Positions 24,193 through 32,651 are shown, counted from the first letter of the stretch. The stretch: 64,000 nt of DNA from Nocardia uniformis NBRC 13702 (GCF_001613345.1 NZ_BDCE01000046.1:62001-126000), one strand, 5' to 3'. Notes: generated from the letters alone by a model not told the origin. Translations and numbers: made by a program.

Positions 24193-24843
24193 TCAGATCA
24201 GCGACAGCTGTTCGGGTGGTTCGCTCGGGCGGGGTTCGGCGGCGGTAGGTGCACGCCGCGCGGGTGCGGGCCGGCGAGTGGCGTACTGGCATTTCACGGG
24301 CGTGCCGTTGTGCACACCGCAGCAGGTCAGGTCGGGGTCTTGGACGCGGTCGGGGCGGCGCAACCGGTGACGCAGGTCGGCTTCCAAGTCATCGATCTGC
24401 CTGCCGACCAATGCCTCATAGTGTTCTTGATCGGCGATGTGACCGTCGCGATCGAGGGGCGGCAGTCCGGCCGCGCGCCACATCCGCAGATACAGCCCTG
24501 CTCCGGTGCTGGTCAGCGGGACAGCCAAGCATGCTGCTCGCAGAACCACCACGACTTCGGCGGCGGTCCCGTCGCGGGTGTCGTGACCGGCGGCCACCCG
24601 CTCCAAGATTTCGCGGCAGTGAGCGCGGAACAGGATTTCTCGGCGCATCAGTTCGTGTTCGTGCTTGAGCAGCACAAAGCAATGCCACAGCTGATCGGCT
24701 GCGCCACGGTGACGGCGTTGGGCCGCAGCGATTTCGTCTTCGGCCCAACCGATTTGATCGAAGATCGGCGCACACTCGGCGGTGAGGTCGGCAAAGATTT
24801 GCGCGGCAGTCGGGGCGTGCTTTTCCAGGGCTTGTGCGGCCAT
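24193..24843 (-). CDS. Hypothetical helical protein, paralogue B
   Basis: A 216-residue protein starting MAAQALEKHAPTAAQIFADL at 24843 with AAGGAAGG upstream. It shares its helical core (LFRAHCREILERVAAGHDTR) and a CCGVHNGTPVKCQY segment with paralogue A. In addition it carries a Pro/Ala-rich linker that ends EQLSLI at the extreme C-terminus, which resembles the QLxLF peptide used to bind the DNA polymerase sliding clamp. Function unknown; a link to element replication is speculative. Confidence 0.65.
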   Translation of the reverse strand: MAAQALEKHAPTAAQIFADLTAECAPIFDQIGWAEDEIAAAQRRHRGAADQLWHCFVLLKHEHELMRREILFRAHCREILERVAAGHDTRDGTAAEVVVVLRAACLAVPLTSTGAGLYLRMWRAAGLPPLDRDGHIADQEHYEALVGRQIDDLEADLRHRLRRPDRVQDPDLTCCGVHNGTPVKCQYATRRPAPARRAPTAAEPRPSEPPEQLSLI

Positions 24844-24881
24844 GACGGTGCCTTCCTTGCGGTGCCGGGTTGTATGAGATC

Positions 24882-24914
24882 GGGCACCGGGTCGCTACAG
24901 ACGGCCCGGTGCCC
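24882..24914 (-). terminator. Intercistronic hairpin
   Basis: GGGCACCGGG at 24882-24891 is exactly complementary to CCCGGTGCCC at 24905-24914, with a 13-base loop. It lies between the stop at 25002 and the paralogue B start at 24843. Confidence 0.6.
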
Positions 24915-25001
24915 TCTTTGCTATAGGGCGGGATTCACCAGGTGAGGGCAGGGGCGTGCAGAACCACGCCCGCAACCTGGCGGATCGAGGCTCGGGTGAG
25001 T

Positions 25002-25583
25002 TCAGTAGGGTTTGCCGCGGATGACGGTCCAGGTGACTGCTTGCAGGACAGTCGGGGCGATCGCGTGGTCGTGGGCGACATGCCGGTAGAGCTTGGCTGC
25101 GGCGTCGTAGAAGCCGACGCGGCGCAGGCAGCGGTCCGAGTCGGGGATTCCGGCGGCGCGGGCGGACCAGACGTCGATGGCGACGGCGTCGGGGTCCCCG
25201 AGGATCGCGGCGGCGAACGCCCGGGTTTTCGGTGCGGTCGCGGAAAACGTCGTCCACGGATCGGCCACTTCGAGAGCGGTGCGGGCACGGCCGACGTTGG
25301 CACCGATCGCTCCGCGTACCTCCCCGGTGGTCAGCAGCGCGCGGGCGAAACCGATGGTGCGTGCCCAGGGCGTGCGAGGTGAAAGGTGCGCGAGCACGAT
25401 GGCGGCCGCCTCGACGGCGACCTCGCCTTCGGAACTGAGCTGGGTGGCAACAGCGAACGCGTCGGGATACCAGCGGCGTCCGGCGTCGAGATCGTGAGGC
25501 GTCGCGGCGGCGAATACCCGAGCGATGTTGCGGGTGATGCGGCTGGGTGAGAGCCCGGCCGCGGTGATCGGGTCGCAGGACAT
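25002..25583 (-). CDS. Conserved phage/plasmid-type hypothetical protein
   Basis: A 193-residue protein starting MSCDPITAAGLSPSRITRNI at 25583. It has a helical layout with AIVLAHLSPRTPWARTIGFA, then ILGDPDAVAIDVWSARAAGI, and ends LQAVTWTVIRGKPY. This pattern of a conserved IDVW-R motif and a final TW-VIRG is familiar from proteins encoded by actinophages and plasmids; I believe the family is DUF7178, but that is from memory. Its start lies 5 bases past the stop of the upstream small gene, so the two are probably coupled. Confidence 0.65.
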   Translation of the reverse strand: MSCDPITAAGLSPSRITRNIARVFAAATPHDLDAGRRWYPDAFAVATQLSSEGEVAVEAAAIVLAHLSPRTPWARTIGFARALLTTGEVRGAIGANVGRARTALEVADPWTTFSATAPKTRAFAAAILGDPDAVAIDVWSARAAGIPDSDRCLRRVGFYDAAAKLYRHVAHDHAIAPTVLQAVTWTVIRGKPY

Positions 25584-25587
25584 CGGG

Positions 25588-25773
25588 TCACCGTGGGGGT
25601 GGATCGGTGACGGCGAGGTCGACCGTTTGGGCGATGGTGTCGACCGAGCTCGTGACGATGAATACGGCTGCGGTGCTGTCGATATCGAGCTGGATGTCTC
25701 TGGCCAATCGGGCGGCGGCGCGGGGAGTCGCAGCGGTGAGGTCGATTTCCCAGAGCACACGAAAGTCGGGCAT
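25588..25773 (-). CDS. Small hypothetical protein, 61 residues
   Basis: A 61-residue protein starting MPDFRVLWEIDLTAATPRAA at 25773 with GAGGAG 10 bases upstream. The pattern (LWEIDLTAATPRAAARLA, then AVFIV) matches a widespread type of small plasmid-borne protein with a beta-alpha-beta layout and unknown role. It ends immediately before the next gene of the operon. Confidence 0.65.
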   Translation of the reverse strand: MPDFRVLWEIDLTAATPRAAARLARDIQLDIDSTAAVFIVTSSVDTIAQTVDLAVTDPPPR

Positions 25774-25828
25774 GAGGACTCCTCGGGAGCGGAAGGAAAG
25801 AACGCGGGAAGGAAGGGCAGCGGCGGGA

Positions 25829-26674
25829 TCAGCGCCGTCGGGTGAGACGGCGGGGTCTGTTGGCGCCGATGGCGAGGCCGCTGGTGATGGTGCGAAACAT
25901 TTCGCGGGTGGTGAAATTCTGGATTCCGATGTGGCCTTGGGCCGCAGCGGCAAGAGCGTCGCGGATGAGCAGCTGGTCGAGTTCTCCGCCGGCGACAAGC
26001 CGGCCGAGAGTGAACGAGGCCCGGAACAAGGTGATGTTGCGTACGCCAAGTTCAGCCGTGCGGACCTTGTGGGTTTCGGCGGCGACGATGGCGTTGAGGT
26101 AGGCGTCGAGACTGTATGGCGGGTTCGACACCAGACTGGGCGGGGAAAGTGGCGGTGGCGCAAGCAGTTCGACCAGCCAGTCCGGCAGCATCACCGGTGG
26201 ACGGGCGGACACAATGCGGTAGGAGTCTGGTCCGATCCGCGATCCTGGGGCCACGACATAGCCGCCGTGGCCCCGCGAGTCGATTCCGGCACCGATACGA
26301 GAGGCGGTATTGGGCAGACGCATGCCGGCGGGAACCCCGTAGTAGAGGTGGCGGCCGTGCGGCGTCGCCACAGCGAAGGTGATCAACGATGCGCGAGCCG
26401 CTACGCTGGCGGCGAGCTGGTAGAGGGTATCGACACCGTCGCGGTCGTGGCGGGTGTCGAGGTCGAGCACATGCAAATCGCTGGGGCCGGTGGCGATTCC
26501 AATGTTTCTTCTGGAGTTGCGGGGCCAGAGGGTTTTGATGCGGTCTTCGTCGATGGTGGCTTCGTGCGGCCAGTTGTTGATGGCAGGGGTTTTCGAGTTC
26601 GGTCGCAGTGGGAAGACGTGCCAGCCGCGGTGGGCCGCGTCCAGGGCGGAGTCTCGGAATCTATTGGGGCACAA
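25829..26674 (-). CDS. Prim-pol (archaeo-eukaryotic primase) domain protein
   Basis: A 281-residue protein with a bifunctional primase/polymerase N-terminal domain. Visible marks are GWHVFPLRPNSKTPAI at the start, the metal-binding acidic motif LHVLDLDTRHD, the His of TPHGRHLYYGVP, and IDSRGHGGYVVAPGSRI. It begins at a TTG (26674) because GGAGGAG lies 6 bases before it. It lacks the helicase domain of larger phage enzymes; it probably primes the complementary strand of the element after transfer or during replication. It stands between the ParB-like gene and two small genes of the same operon. Confidence 0.85.
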   Translation of the reverse strand: MCPNRFRDSALDAAHRGWHVFPLRPNSKTPAINNWPHEATIDEDRIKTLWPRNSRRNIGIATGPSDLHVLDLDTRHDRDGVDTLYQLAASVAARASLITFAVATPHGRHLYYGVPAGMRLPNTASRIGAGIDSRGHGGYVVAPGSRIGPDSYRIVSARPPVMLPDWLVELLAPPPLSPPSLVSNPPYSLDAYLNAIVAAETHKVRTAELGVRNITLFRASFTLGRLVAGGELDQLLIRDALAAAAQGHIGIQNFTTREMFRTITSGLAIGANRPRRLTRRR

Positions 26675-26695
26675 CGGGTACTCCTCCGATTACTG

Positions 26696-26745
26696 AGCGC
26701 GCCGGGCCTGGCCCCCGGAGGGCGGAAGGGCCGGTCCGGCGCGCT
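26696..26745 (-). terminator. GC-rich hairpin after the ParB-like gene
   Basis: AGCGCGCCGGGCCTGGCCC at 26696-26714 pairs with GGGCCGGTCCGGCGCGCT at 26728-26745 with minor mismatches. It fills the space between the ParB-like stop (26761) and the prim-pol start (26674). Confidence 0.6.
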
Positions 26746-26760
26746 GCGGGGATGGGGCGG

Positions 26761-28464
26761 TCAGGAGTCGATGTCGATGCTGTCGGGATCGAGGTCACCG
26801 GCTGCGGCTTGCTCGACCGAGGTGAGGACATGGCCGAGCGAGGCCAGGAAATGCAGATAGCGCGACACACCGGCGTCGCGGTACTGCCAGGCGCTTTTGG
26901 TAACCTTGCCTTCGTAGGCGCCCAGCACCAGCGCGAGCACGATTACCTGGCAGCGTGGGGGTTTGGCCGGCTCGATCGCCGTGAGCAAGGCATGCTTTCC
27001 ACCCTTCACTCCGAGCAGCCCGTACGCGAGACGGTCGGCATCGGGGCCGAGCAGCAGATCGGGCTCTTCGGCGAGGGCCTGTGCGACGAACTCCCACACC
27101 GCCGCGGGCGGAGCCGTTTTCCGGGACAGGAACCGGGTGAGGAACTCGCGGCGCGCCTCGAGGGCGGCGTGGCCCTGTTTGTTGAGTTCATCGCGGCGAT
27201 GCTTCGCCGCAGCCTCCTGCGCCCGTGCCGCTTCCGCCGCGGCCTGGGCCGCTGCCGCTTGTTCGGCTGCTGCACGGCGGCGAGCCTCAGCAGCCTCGGG
27301 ATCGACTGGTTCGGCCGGGTCGGGCTGCGCGTCGGGGCCGATACCGGGTTCCTCCGGGATCGGTTCGACGAAGTCGCCAGCGTGACGGAATCCGGACTCG
27401 TCGAGGCGGTCGGCGCGCAGGTAGTATTCCGGAGCCCACAAATAGCCGCGCTCGACGCTGTCAGCGTGGCGAAGCCCTTCGGCGGCAACAGCATTCGGAT
27501 GGTCCTTGGTGGCGGGGTCGATGCTGTCGGGGTCGACGACCTCGCCGGTGTCATGGTCGATGAGCACCTCGACCTCGGTGGGCTGGCAATAGACCGTCCA
27601 CAGGGCGGGAGCGGCGTGAATCTGCGCGACGCTGACCTGCGCGCCGTCGCTGGTGCGCAGCCATTCGGCGGCGATGAACCCGTCGTCGTCACGGGGGTCG
27701 CGGCTGTGCACGCCGAAGCCCTCGGCGGCATAGGGCAGCGATTCACGGAACCGATCACGGGATTCCTCGCGCTCGGCGGCGATCCGGCGCACGTGATAGG
27801 TGAACATCGACCGTGGTGCGGCCAGCAGACGCGCCACCGCGTCGGTGTCGTCGACGTTCTCGTACACCGCGAGTACGGCGGCCTGCTCGAAATCGAGCTG
27901 GTGGGCATCGATGGCCGCACACGCGGTCTGGCTGCGGCCGACGGTGACCGCGAGCTTGACCTGCTCACGCCGTTGCCCGATCTCCTCGCTGATGCGAGTC
28001 AGCGAGGCACCGAAGTCGAACATGCGCGCCATCCCTGCGGCACGGTCACCGTCGGTGAGCGCGATCCGATGATCGTTGACCCTGATCTGCTGCGAGGTAC
28101 GGCAGATCTCACGTTCGGCCGGATCGGTCTGCGGTGCGGGCGTCACCCACACCGGGACCGTGGGAACCTTCAGCTCGATGGCGACCAGCGTGCGGATCTG
28201 GCCGTCGACCACGGTGATGGTGCCGTCGGATTCGCGGTGCGCCATGATCGGAATCTCCACCCCGCGTTGAATCGATGCCTTGACCTCGGGATAGTCATCG
28301 AGGTCGAAGGACTTGCGCACGTTCTCATCGAGAACCAGCCGCTCCGGCGGCAGGAACAATGCCTCAGCGGCAATCGAATCGCCGAGGCCAGTGGCAGGTT
28401 CCTCGATATCGGATTGGGCAGCGGCAACGGTGGTTTCCGTGGTGTCAATTGTCGTGGTGGTCAT
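26761..28464 (-). CDS. ParB/RepB-like DNA-binding protein
   Basis: A 567-residue protein. Residues 30-115 form a ParB N-terminal nuclease-like fold (LPPERLVLDENVRKSF, then ESDGTITVVDGQIRTLVAIE, the usual DGxRR box here being DGQIR). A helix-turn-helix-like region follows (MFDFGASLTRISEEIGQRRE), then an unassigned middle, an Ala/Glu/Arg coiled region (about 395-430) and a helical C-terminal domain. No ParA ATPase is adjacent, so it may act in regulation or element maintenance rather than classical partition. The start is at the ATG 28462-28464 with TAGGAG upstream. Confidence 0.8.
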   Translation of the reverse strand: MTTTTIDTTETTVAAAQSDIEEPATGLGDSIAAEALFLPPERLVLDENVRKSFDLDDYPEVKASIQRGVEIPIMAHRESDGTITVVDGQIRTLVAIELKVPTVPVWVTPAPQTDPAEREICRTSQQIRVNDHRIALTDGDRAAGMARMFDFGASLTRISEEIGQRREQVKLAVTVGRSQTACAAIDAHQLDFEQAAVLAVYENVDDTDAVARLLAAPRSMFTYHVRRIAAEREESRDRFRESLPYAAEGFGVHSRDPRDDDGFIAAEWLRTSDGAQVSVAQIHAAPALWTVYCQPTEVEVLIDHDTGEVVDPDSIDPATKDHPNAVAAEGLRHADSVERGYLWAPEYYLRADRLDESGFRHAGDFVEPIPEEPGIGPDAQPDPAEPVDPEAAEARRRAAAEQAAAAQAAAEAARAQEAAAKHRRDELNKQGHAALEARREFLTRFLSRKTAPPAAVWEFVAQALAEEPDLLLGPDADRLAYGLLGVKGGKHALLTAIEPAKPPRCQVIVLALVLGAYEGKVTKSAWQYRDAGVSRYLHFLASLGHVLTSVEQAAAGDLDPDSIDIDS

Positions 28465-28487
28465 CGAAACTCCTACTAGAAAAGCGA

Positions 28488-28528
28488 CAGGCGGTTACCA
28501 GCCCAGAGCGTGGGCCGGTAACCGCCTG
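28488..28528 (-). terminator. Strong hairpin before the ParB-like gene
   Basis: CAGGCGGTTACC at 28488-28499 pairs exactly with GGTAACCGCCTG at 28517-28528, and GCCCA/TGGGC extend the stem inside. It lies between the stop at 28613 and the ParB-like start, so it could terminate or attenuate transcription into that gene. Confidence 0.65.
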
Positions 28529-28612
28529 AAATCGGAAAAGGATGGTTGGATCGGCGAATCATGCTGCGGGACAGCGAATTCCCGCGAGGACGCGCGACCG
28601 GTAAGGCGAGTG

Positions 28613-28822
28613 TTACTTCTTTTTGTCGCGGGTGGTGACGTTGATCGGATGGAGCGACCAGACCCCGTCCTCACCACGGACGAACAGCCAGTATTTGCCC
28701 GACCATCGGGGCTCGCTGGCACGCCAGGCATCGATGGTCTTCGTGTCGAGGTGCGAGACGGGTCCGGCGGATCCGAAGTGCCGCTCGTGTTCATAGTCGG
28801 TGCGGGACAACGTGTCGATCAT
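28613..28822 (-). CDS. Small hypothetical protein, 69 residues
   Basis: A 69-residue protein starting MIDTLSRTDYEHERHFGSAG at 28822, with AGGAGG at good spacing. It is mostly polar, with one aromatic stretch (WSGKYWLFVRGEDGVWSLHP) and a Lys-rich end (TTRDKKK). No family recognised. It sits between the DUF932 and ParB-like genes, with a hairpin on each side. Confidence 0.6.
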   Translation of the reverse strand: MIDTLSRTDYEHERHFGSAGPVSHLDTKTIDAWRASEPRWSGKYWLFVRGEDGVWSLHPINVTTRDKKK

Positions 28823-28844
28823 GGGAACGAACCTCCTGAGAGAA

Positions 28845-28884
28845 CAGGCGAGGCAGGCGACCAACGGTCGCGATGCCTCGCCTG
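28845..28884 (-). terminator. Intercistronic hairpin after the DUF932 gene
   Basis: CAGGCGAGGCA at 28845-28855 pairs exactly with TGCCTCGCCTG at 28874-28884, and inner GCGACC/GGTCGC form a second stem around the loop AAC. Confidence 0.65.
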
Positions 28885-28959
28885 GCCGGAAATCGGCTGG
28901 AGCGGTGTGGATCTGGGGCGAACAGAGTGCAATCGCACGCTGGTACAGCGTGATTGACC

Positions 28960-30192
28960 TCATGCGAGGGTCATGGCCTGGTAGGCGAGGTCATCGAGGG
29001 CGTTTGCGCGGTCGGGGTCGGGGATGGTCTGCGAGTAGCTGGTGACCGCGTTGGCCACACCCGCAGCCGTCAGCTGGCCCCCGGCGATGAAATGCGACAG
29101 GATCTCGGTCCGTTCGCTCTCGCTGAACCCGAGCCGTTTCGCCAGCACGTCGAGGGTCTTGTCCGGTTGCGTGACCGGAGCACCGGCGGTCTGCTCCAAC
29201 TCCTCGACGCGGGCGGCGAAGAACTCCGGCGACAACCACTCCGCGACACGGTCACGGGTTTCGGCGGTGATGACCGCGAGCTTCTTACGCAGCGTGTCTT
29301 GGGACCACGACACCGTCCCGGCATCGAGGCGTTCGCCGACGTGACGGTGGGTGTGGGCGAACATGGGGATGGTCAGCCCGTTGCCGCAGATCTGCACGAC
29401 CAGTTCCGGGGTCAGCCGGACCGCGTGATGGCCGGTTTCGTCGTTGCTGAACCGGAATCCGGCGAACACCACCGGCTCGGCACCGAGCGCGTATCCCTTC
29501 CCCTCGCGGGCGGCGATCGGTCGCCAGCGGTCGAGATCGCCTGCCACACGGCGGCGTTCGGTCTCCAGGTCCGGGTTGGAGAACGCGCTGCGGTAGTTGG
29601 CCAGGAACTTCGGTGCCAGCGCCGACATCTGCGGGGAATACACCTTGGCGTGCATGGTGGAATCGGTCAGATCGCAGGCGCGGATCTCGGTGTCGGCCCC
29701 TGCGGCATGGACGCCTTCGAGGACGGCGGTGAGCACATCGAGGTTGTCGATAATTCCGTACCGGTCGGACACGAGAGCACGAAGTATGCCGGGCTGATTC
29801 TGTTGGGGTGGGGTGAACAGCCGCAGCAGAAACGATCGATCGTCGGGTTCGGGCAGGTCGGTGTCGGTGTGGCCGTGCAGCCAGCCGTTGACGTTGCCGT
29901 CGTAGAGATCCAACCGCTCGCGTTCACGCAATCGACGCAGGTAGCGCACCGGGATGCCGAGTTTGTCCGCGATCTGCCCATCCGCCGCGCCGGTGGGGCG
30001 GTACAGGCCGTCGACGGCGGTGACGCCCCGCTCGTCGACGACCGGGGTGACACCGAAGAGTTCGACCATTCCGTCGTGGGCGCGAATCGAGGACGCCGAT
30101 GCGACGACATCGACCTTGGCGGCCTGCTGCTCTTGCAGCAGCGGCACCAAATCCTGCAACGACAAATGACGGGCATAGCTGTCCAATGACAT
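28960..30192 (-). CDS. DUF932 domain protein
   Basis: A 410-residue protein of the DUF932/plasmid-type family: the core has ALVSDRYGIIDNLDVLTAVL and FRFSNDETGHHAVRLTPELV, the typical hallmarks. Members are abundant in plasmids, ICEs and phages and have been suggested to have a DNA-related or protective role, but none is established. The N-terminal region includes IPVRYLRRLRERERLDLYDG. It heads the run of conserved element genes downstream of two hypothetical proteins. Confidence 0.85.
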   Translation of the reverse strand: MSLDSYARHLSLQDLVPLLQEQQAAKVDVVASASSIRAHDGMVELFGVTPVVDERGVTAVDGLYRPTGAADGQIADKLGIPVRYLRRLRERERLDLYDGNVNGWLHGHTDTDLPEPDDRSFLLRLFTPPQQNQPGILRALVSDRYGIIDNLDVLTAVLEGVHAAGADTEIRACDLTDSTMHAKVYSPQMSALAPKFLANYRSAFSNPDLETERRRVAGDLDRWRPIAAREGKGYALGAEPVVFAGFRFSNDETGHHAVRLTPELVVQICGNGLTIPMFAHTHRHVGERLDAGTVSWSQDTLRKKLAVITAETRDRVAEWLSPEFFAARVEELEQTAGAPVTQPDKTLDVLAKRLGFSESERTEILSHFIAGGQLTAAGVANAVTSYSQTIPDPDRANALDDLAYQAMTLA

Positions 30193-30220
30193 GAGAAGTT
30201 CGTCCTTTCATGGGAGGGGA

Positions 30221-30247
30221 TCGACTGTGGTGGGAGAGAACAGTCGA
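30221..30247 (-). terminator. Short hairpin before the DUF932 gene
   Basis: TCGACTGT at 30221-30228 pairs exactly with ACAGTCGA at 30240-30247 around an 11-base loop. It lies between the stop at 30273 and the DUF932 start. Confidence 0.45.
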
Positions 30248-30272
30248 GGCTGTGCATCGGTGCCGAGAGCGG

Positions 30273-30854
30273 TCAGGAGCCGGTCTTGTGGCGCACGGCG
30301 GTGAGCAACGCATCGGCCCCGTCGGCGGCAATGCGGGCCTGGCGGTACCGCAGGCGTGCGATGTCCTTGCGCATTTCGGCCAATTCCTGGGCGCGCGAGG
30401 CACGTTCGCATCGCTGCGCGGCCCGCGCCTGCTGGTACTGCGCTACCCGCAGGTCGGTGAGGAAACGGTGCGACAGCGCGGCCAACACGGTGTCCACCGC
30501 TTGCTGCACGTGTGGGGGCTGGTTCGTGAGCAGCCGACCCACCTCGATCACCAGGTGTCCGGGTTCGCCCAGGCTGAGCATCGATATCCCGGGCCGGTGA
30601 TCGCTCCAGCTCGGGTAGAACGCCGCGGTACTGACCGGCGCCCCCAACCAACGGCCGTTCACGAACAACCCGAAGAACCGGAACACGATCTTGGGCCTAC
30701 GCTCCTGCCCATCGTCGCCGAGCACGGTGTGTTCGGCCATGTCGACGAATACTCGCCCGCTGACAGGGACTTCGTCGGTGGACTCGATGGTGTAGCAGGT
30801 GCCGTGATCGGAGGAGTTCTCGTAGGTTTCCTCATCGAAGGAAGGAAGAGACAT
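30273..30854 (-). CDS. Hypothetical protein with C-terminal coiled coil
   Basis: A 193-residue protein starting MSLPSFDEETYENSSDHGTC at 30854. The first 110 residues are beta-rich (PKIVFRFFGLFVNGRWLGAP). The last 80 form a charged helix likely to be a coiled coil (RASRAQELAEMRKDIARLRY). No known family is recognised. Confidence 0.6.
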   Translation of the reverse strand: MSLPSFDEETYENSSDHGTCYTIESTDEVPVSGRVFVDMAEHTVLGDDGQERRPKIVFRFFGLFVNGRWLGAPVSTAAFYPSWSDHRPGISMLSLGEPGHLVIEVGRLLTNQPPHVQQAVDTVLAALSHRFLTDLRVAQYQQARAAQRCERASRAQELAEMRKDIARLRYRQARIAADGADALLTAVRHKTGS

Positions 30855-30898
30855 GGTAGAGGTAATCCTTTCTGACAGAGTTGATTTCGGTCGACAGG

Positions 30899-31600
30899 TC
30901 ACGGTGTCGCCGCAGCTGGTTCTGGTGTCCAGGACTCGAGGGCGCTACCGGAGGGCAGGTCGGTGATCTCGATCGAATCGACCGTCTCGCCGTGTGCGCG
31001 GTTGTGCGCGACGATCTCCTCCGGTGTCGGCGTGTGCGCCGTACAGGCGTGCGCGACGGTGAGGAAGGGAACCATCGATCCGCAGACGGTGATGCGGGTC
31101 GCGGCGAGGACACCGTGACCGAAATGCTCGGCCAGCTCGCAGCGCGGCGGCAGTGCCACAACGACTTTCGCGCCCACGCTCAGCTTGTGCGGGACGCGGT
31201 CGTCGCGCGCGATCCACCACCCGCCACGGTGGCGGCGCACCACATAGTCGAGCGGAAGCCGCGCGGTGAGCGCGCGGGCACCGTCCGCGGTGAGCGGCCC
31301 GGAAACCGTGACGCGTACCTCGTCACCGCGATCGGCGACGGTGAACGCGGAATCGATGGTGTAGGTCGCGGTGCGGCGCTCGCGTCGCGCGTCGGTGCAG
31401 TCGCGGGTGAGAGCCCCGCCGGAGGAGATCCGGCGTGCCGGGCGGCCGAGTTCGCGGCGCGCGGCGGCGGCGAGCTGGGCTGACCAGCTGGCCTCGGAGA
31501 TCGGCGGATCATCGCTCTGCCGTGACAGCGTGACGTGCAGCAGCGAGCCTTCGCGGTGCACGACCACGGTGCTGCCTTGCGGGTTCTGGTATACCGACAT
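30899..31600 (-). CDS. Hypothetical protein
   Basis: A 233-residue protein starting MSVYQNPQGSTVVVHREGSL at 31600 with GGAGGT upstream. It has alternating beta segments (RVTVSGPLTADGARALTARL; KLSVGAKVVVALPPRCELAE) and a Pro/Ala-rich end. No family recognised; it lies between the adenine methylase and a coiled-coil protein in the same operon. Confidence 0.6.
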   Translation of the reverse strand: MSVYQNPQGSTVVVHREGSLLHVTLSRQSDDPPISEASWSAQLAAAARRELGRPARRISSGGALTRDCTDARRERRTATYTIDSAFTVADRGDEVRVTVSGPLTADGARALTARLPLDYVVRRHRGGWWIARDDRVPHKLSVGAKVVVALPPRCELAEHFGHGVLAATRITVCGSMVPFLTVAHACTAHTPTPEEIVAHNRAHGETVDSIEITDLPSGSALESWTPEPAAATP

Positions 31601-31645
31601 CGAAGAAGACCTCCATGAGTGAGTGGAAGAGAGCCGTGGGTTGCG

Positions 31646-32458
31646 TCAGCTGGCCTGGTGATCGATTCCGCGTAGGTCGCGGGTCGGGCGCAGCACGGTG
31701 GGCGCGGTGAAATCAGCGCACACGAGTTCGGTCGGCGGTGGACGATGCCGCCACTGGTTGCGGTAATAGGCGGTATCGATACCGCAGGTCGGTCGCAGCG
31801 TGATACCGGTGGAGGCGCAGAAGCGGGTGTATTCGGCATCGCCGGTACCGAAACGCATTGCGGTTCGGCCGCTGTAGGCGAAGGGCGCCGACTGCTGCGG
31901 GATCAGGAACACCCCACGAGCCGCGATCTGGGCAGCCACCGCGATCGTGTGGTACTCGCAACGGGAACCGCGATACCCGGGCGCATCCGTGCAGCGCGGC
32001 ACCGGGCCATAGGGCGGGTTGGAGACCGCGGTGTCGAAGGGCCGCAACCGCATTGGCGGCACCCGCAACAGGTCCTCGCAGATCCAGACCGCCTCGGGCA
32101 GCACCCTCAGCCCGACCCGCACATACTCGGGATTGCGCTCCACACACACGATGTCGGGCACCGGCAGCCCTTCGAACCGGTGAGCGAACATCAACGCCCG
32201 ATGACATGCGAACGCCAGTGCACCGATCCCGGCCCCCAAATCGATGACACGTGAACCGGATACGTGCAACGTGAACTCCGATGCCAGCTCCGACGGTGTG
32301 AAGAACGCTCCGTCACGGCATTGGCTGGTCCGCTGCGCGGATTCCTGCCAATGCTCGAGAACGAACTCCTTCTCCTCCTCGGACAACTCTCGCTGCAGAT
32401 CGACCAGGCGACATGCTTCCCGATGATCGGCCTCGGCCTGTTTGGTCAGCTTGGACAT
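31646..32458 (-). CDS. SAM-dependent DNA adenine methyltransferase (NPPY type)
   Basis: A 270-residue class I methyltransferase. Motif I is VIDLGAGIGALAF and the catalytic motif IV is SNPPYGPV, which identifies an N6-adenine (or exocyclic amino) methylase. FFTPSELASEF upstream resembles the N-terminal signature of HsdM-like and N6 enzymes. Its start is the ATG 32456-32458 with AGGGAG upstream; the open frame extends to 32623 without support. There is no HsdR, HsdS or other nuclease beside it, so it is probably an orphan methylase protecting the element from host restriction or controlling its replication. Confidence 0.85.
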   Translation of the reverse strand: MSKLTKQAEADHREACRLVDLQRELSEEEKEFVLEHWQESAQRTSQCRDGAFFTPSELASEFTLHVSGSRVIDLGAGIGALAFACHRALMFAHRFEGLPVPDIVCVERNPEYVRVGLRVLPEAVWICEDLLRVPPMRLRPFDTAVSNPPYGPVPRCTDAPGYRGSRCEYHTIAVAAQIAARGVFLIPQQSAPFAYSGRTAMRFGTGDAEYTRFCASTGITLRPTCGIDTAYYRNQWRHRPPPTELVCADFTAPTVLRPTRDLRGIDHQAS

Positions 32459-32651
32459 GCAAACTCCCTGAAAGAGAACGACACTCACCGAACCGACCGC
32501 CCTGCGGGGAACGTGGGAATGCGGGAGACGGCGGGGTGAAGGATGGGGACGGCTGGTGCGGGCCACGACGACATGCCCACGCCAGCCGACGACAACACGC
32601 CCAGGACCGGCCACACCCGCCACGGCATCAGGACTGGACGCAGTCGTGCGG

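Noticed and set aside
26608..28479. A 623-codon plus-strand open frame opposite the ParB-like gene
   Set aside because: Shadow of the ParB-like gene; no start signal and composition typical of an antisense frame.
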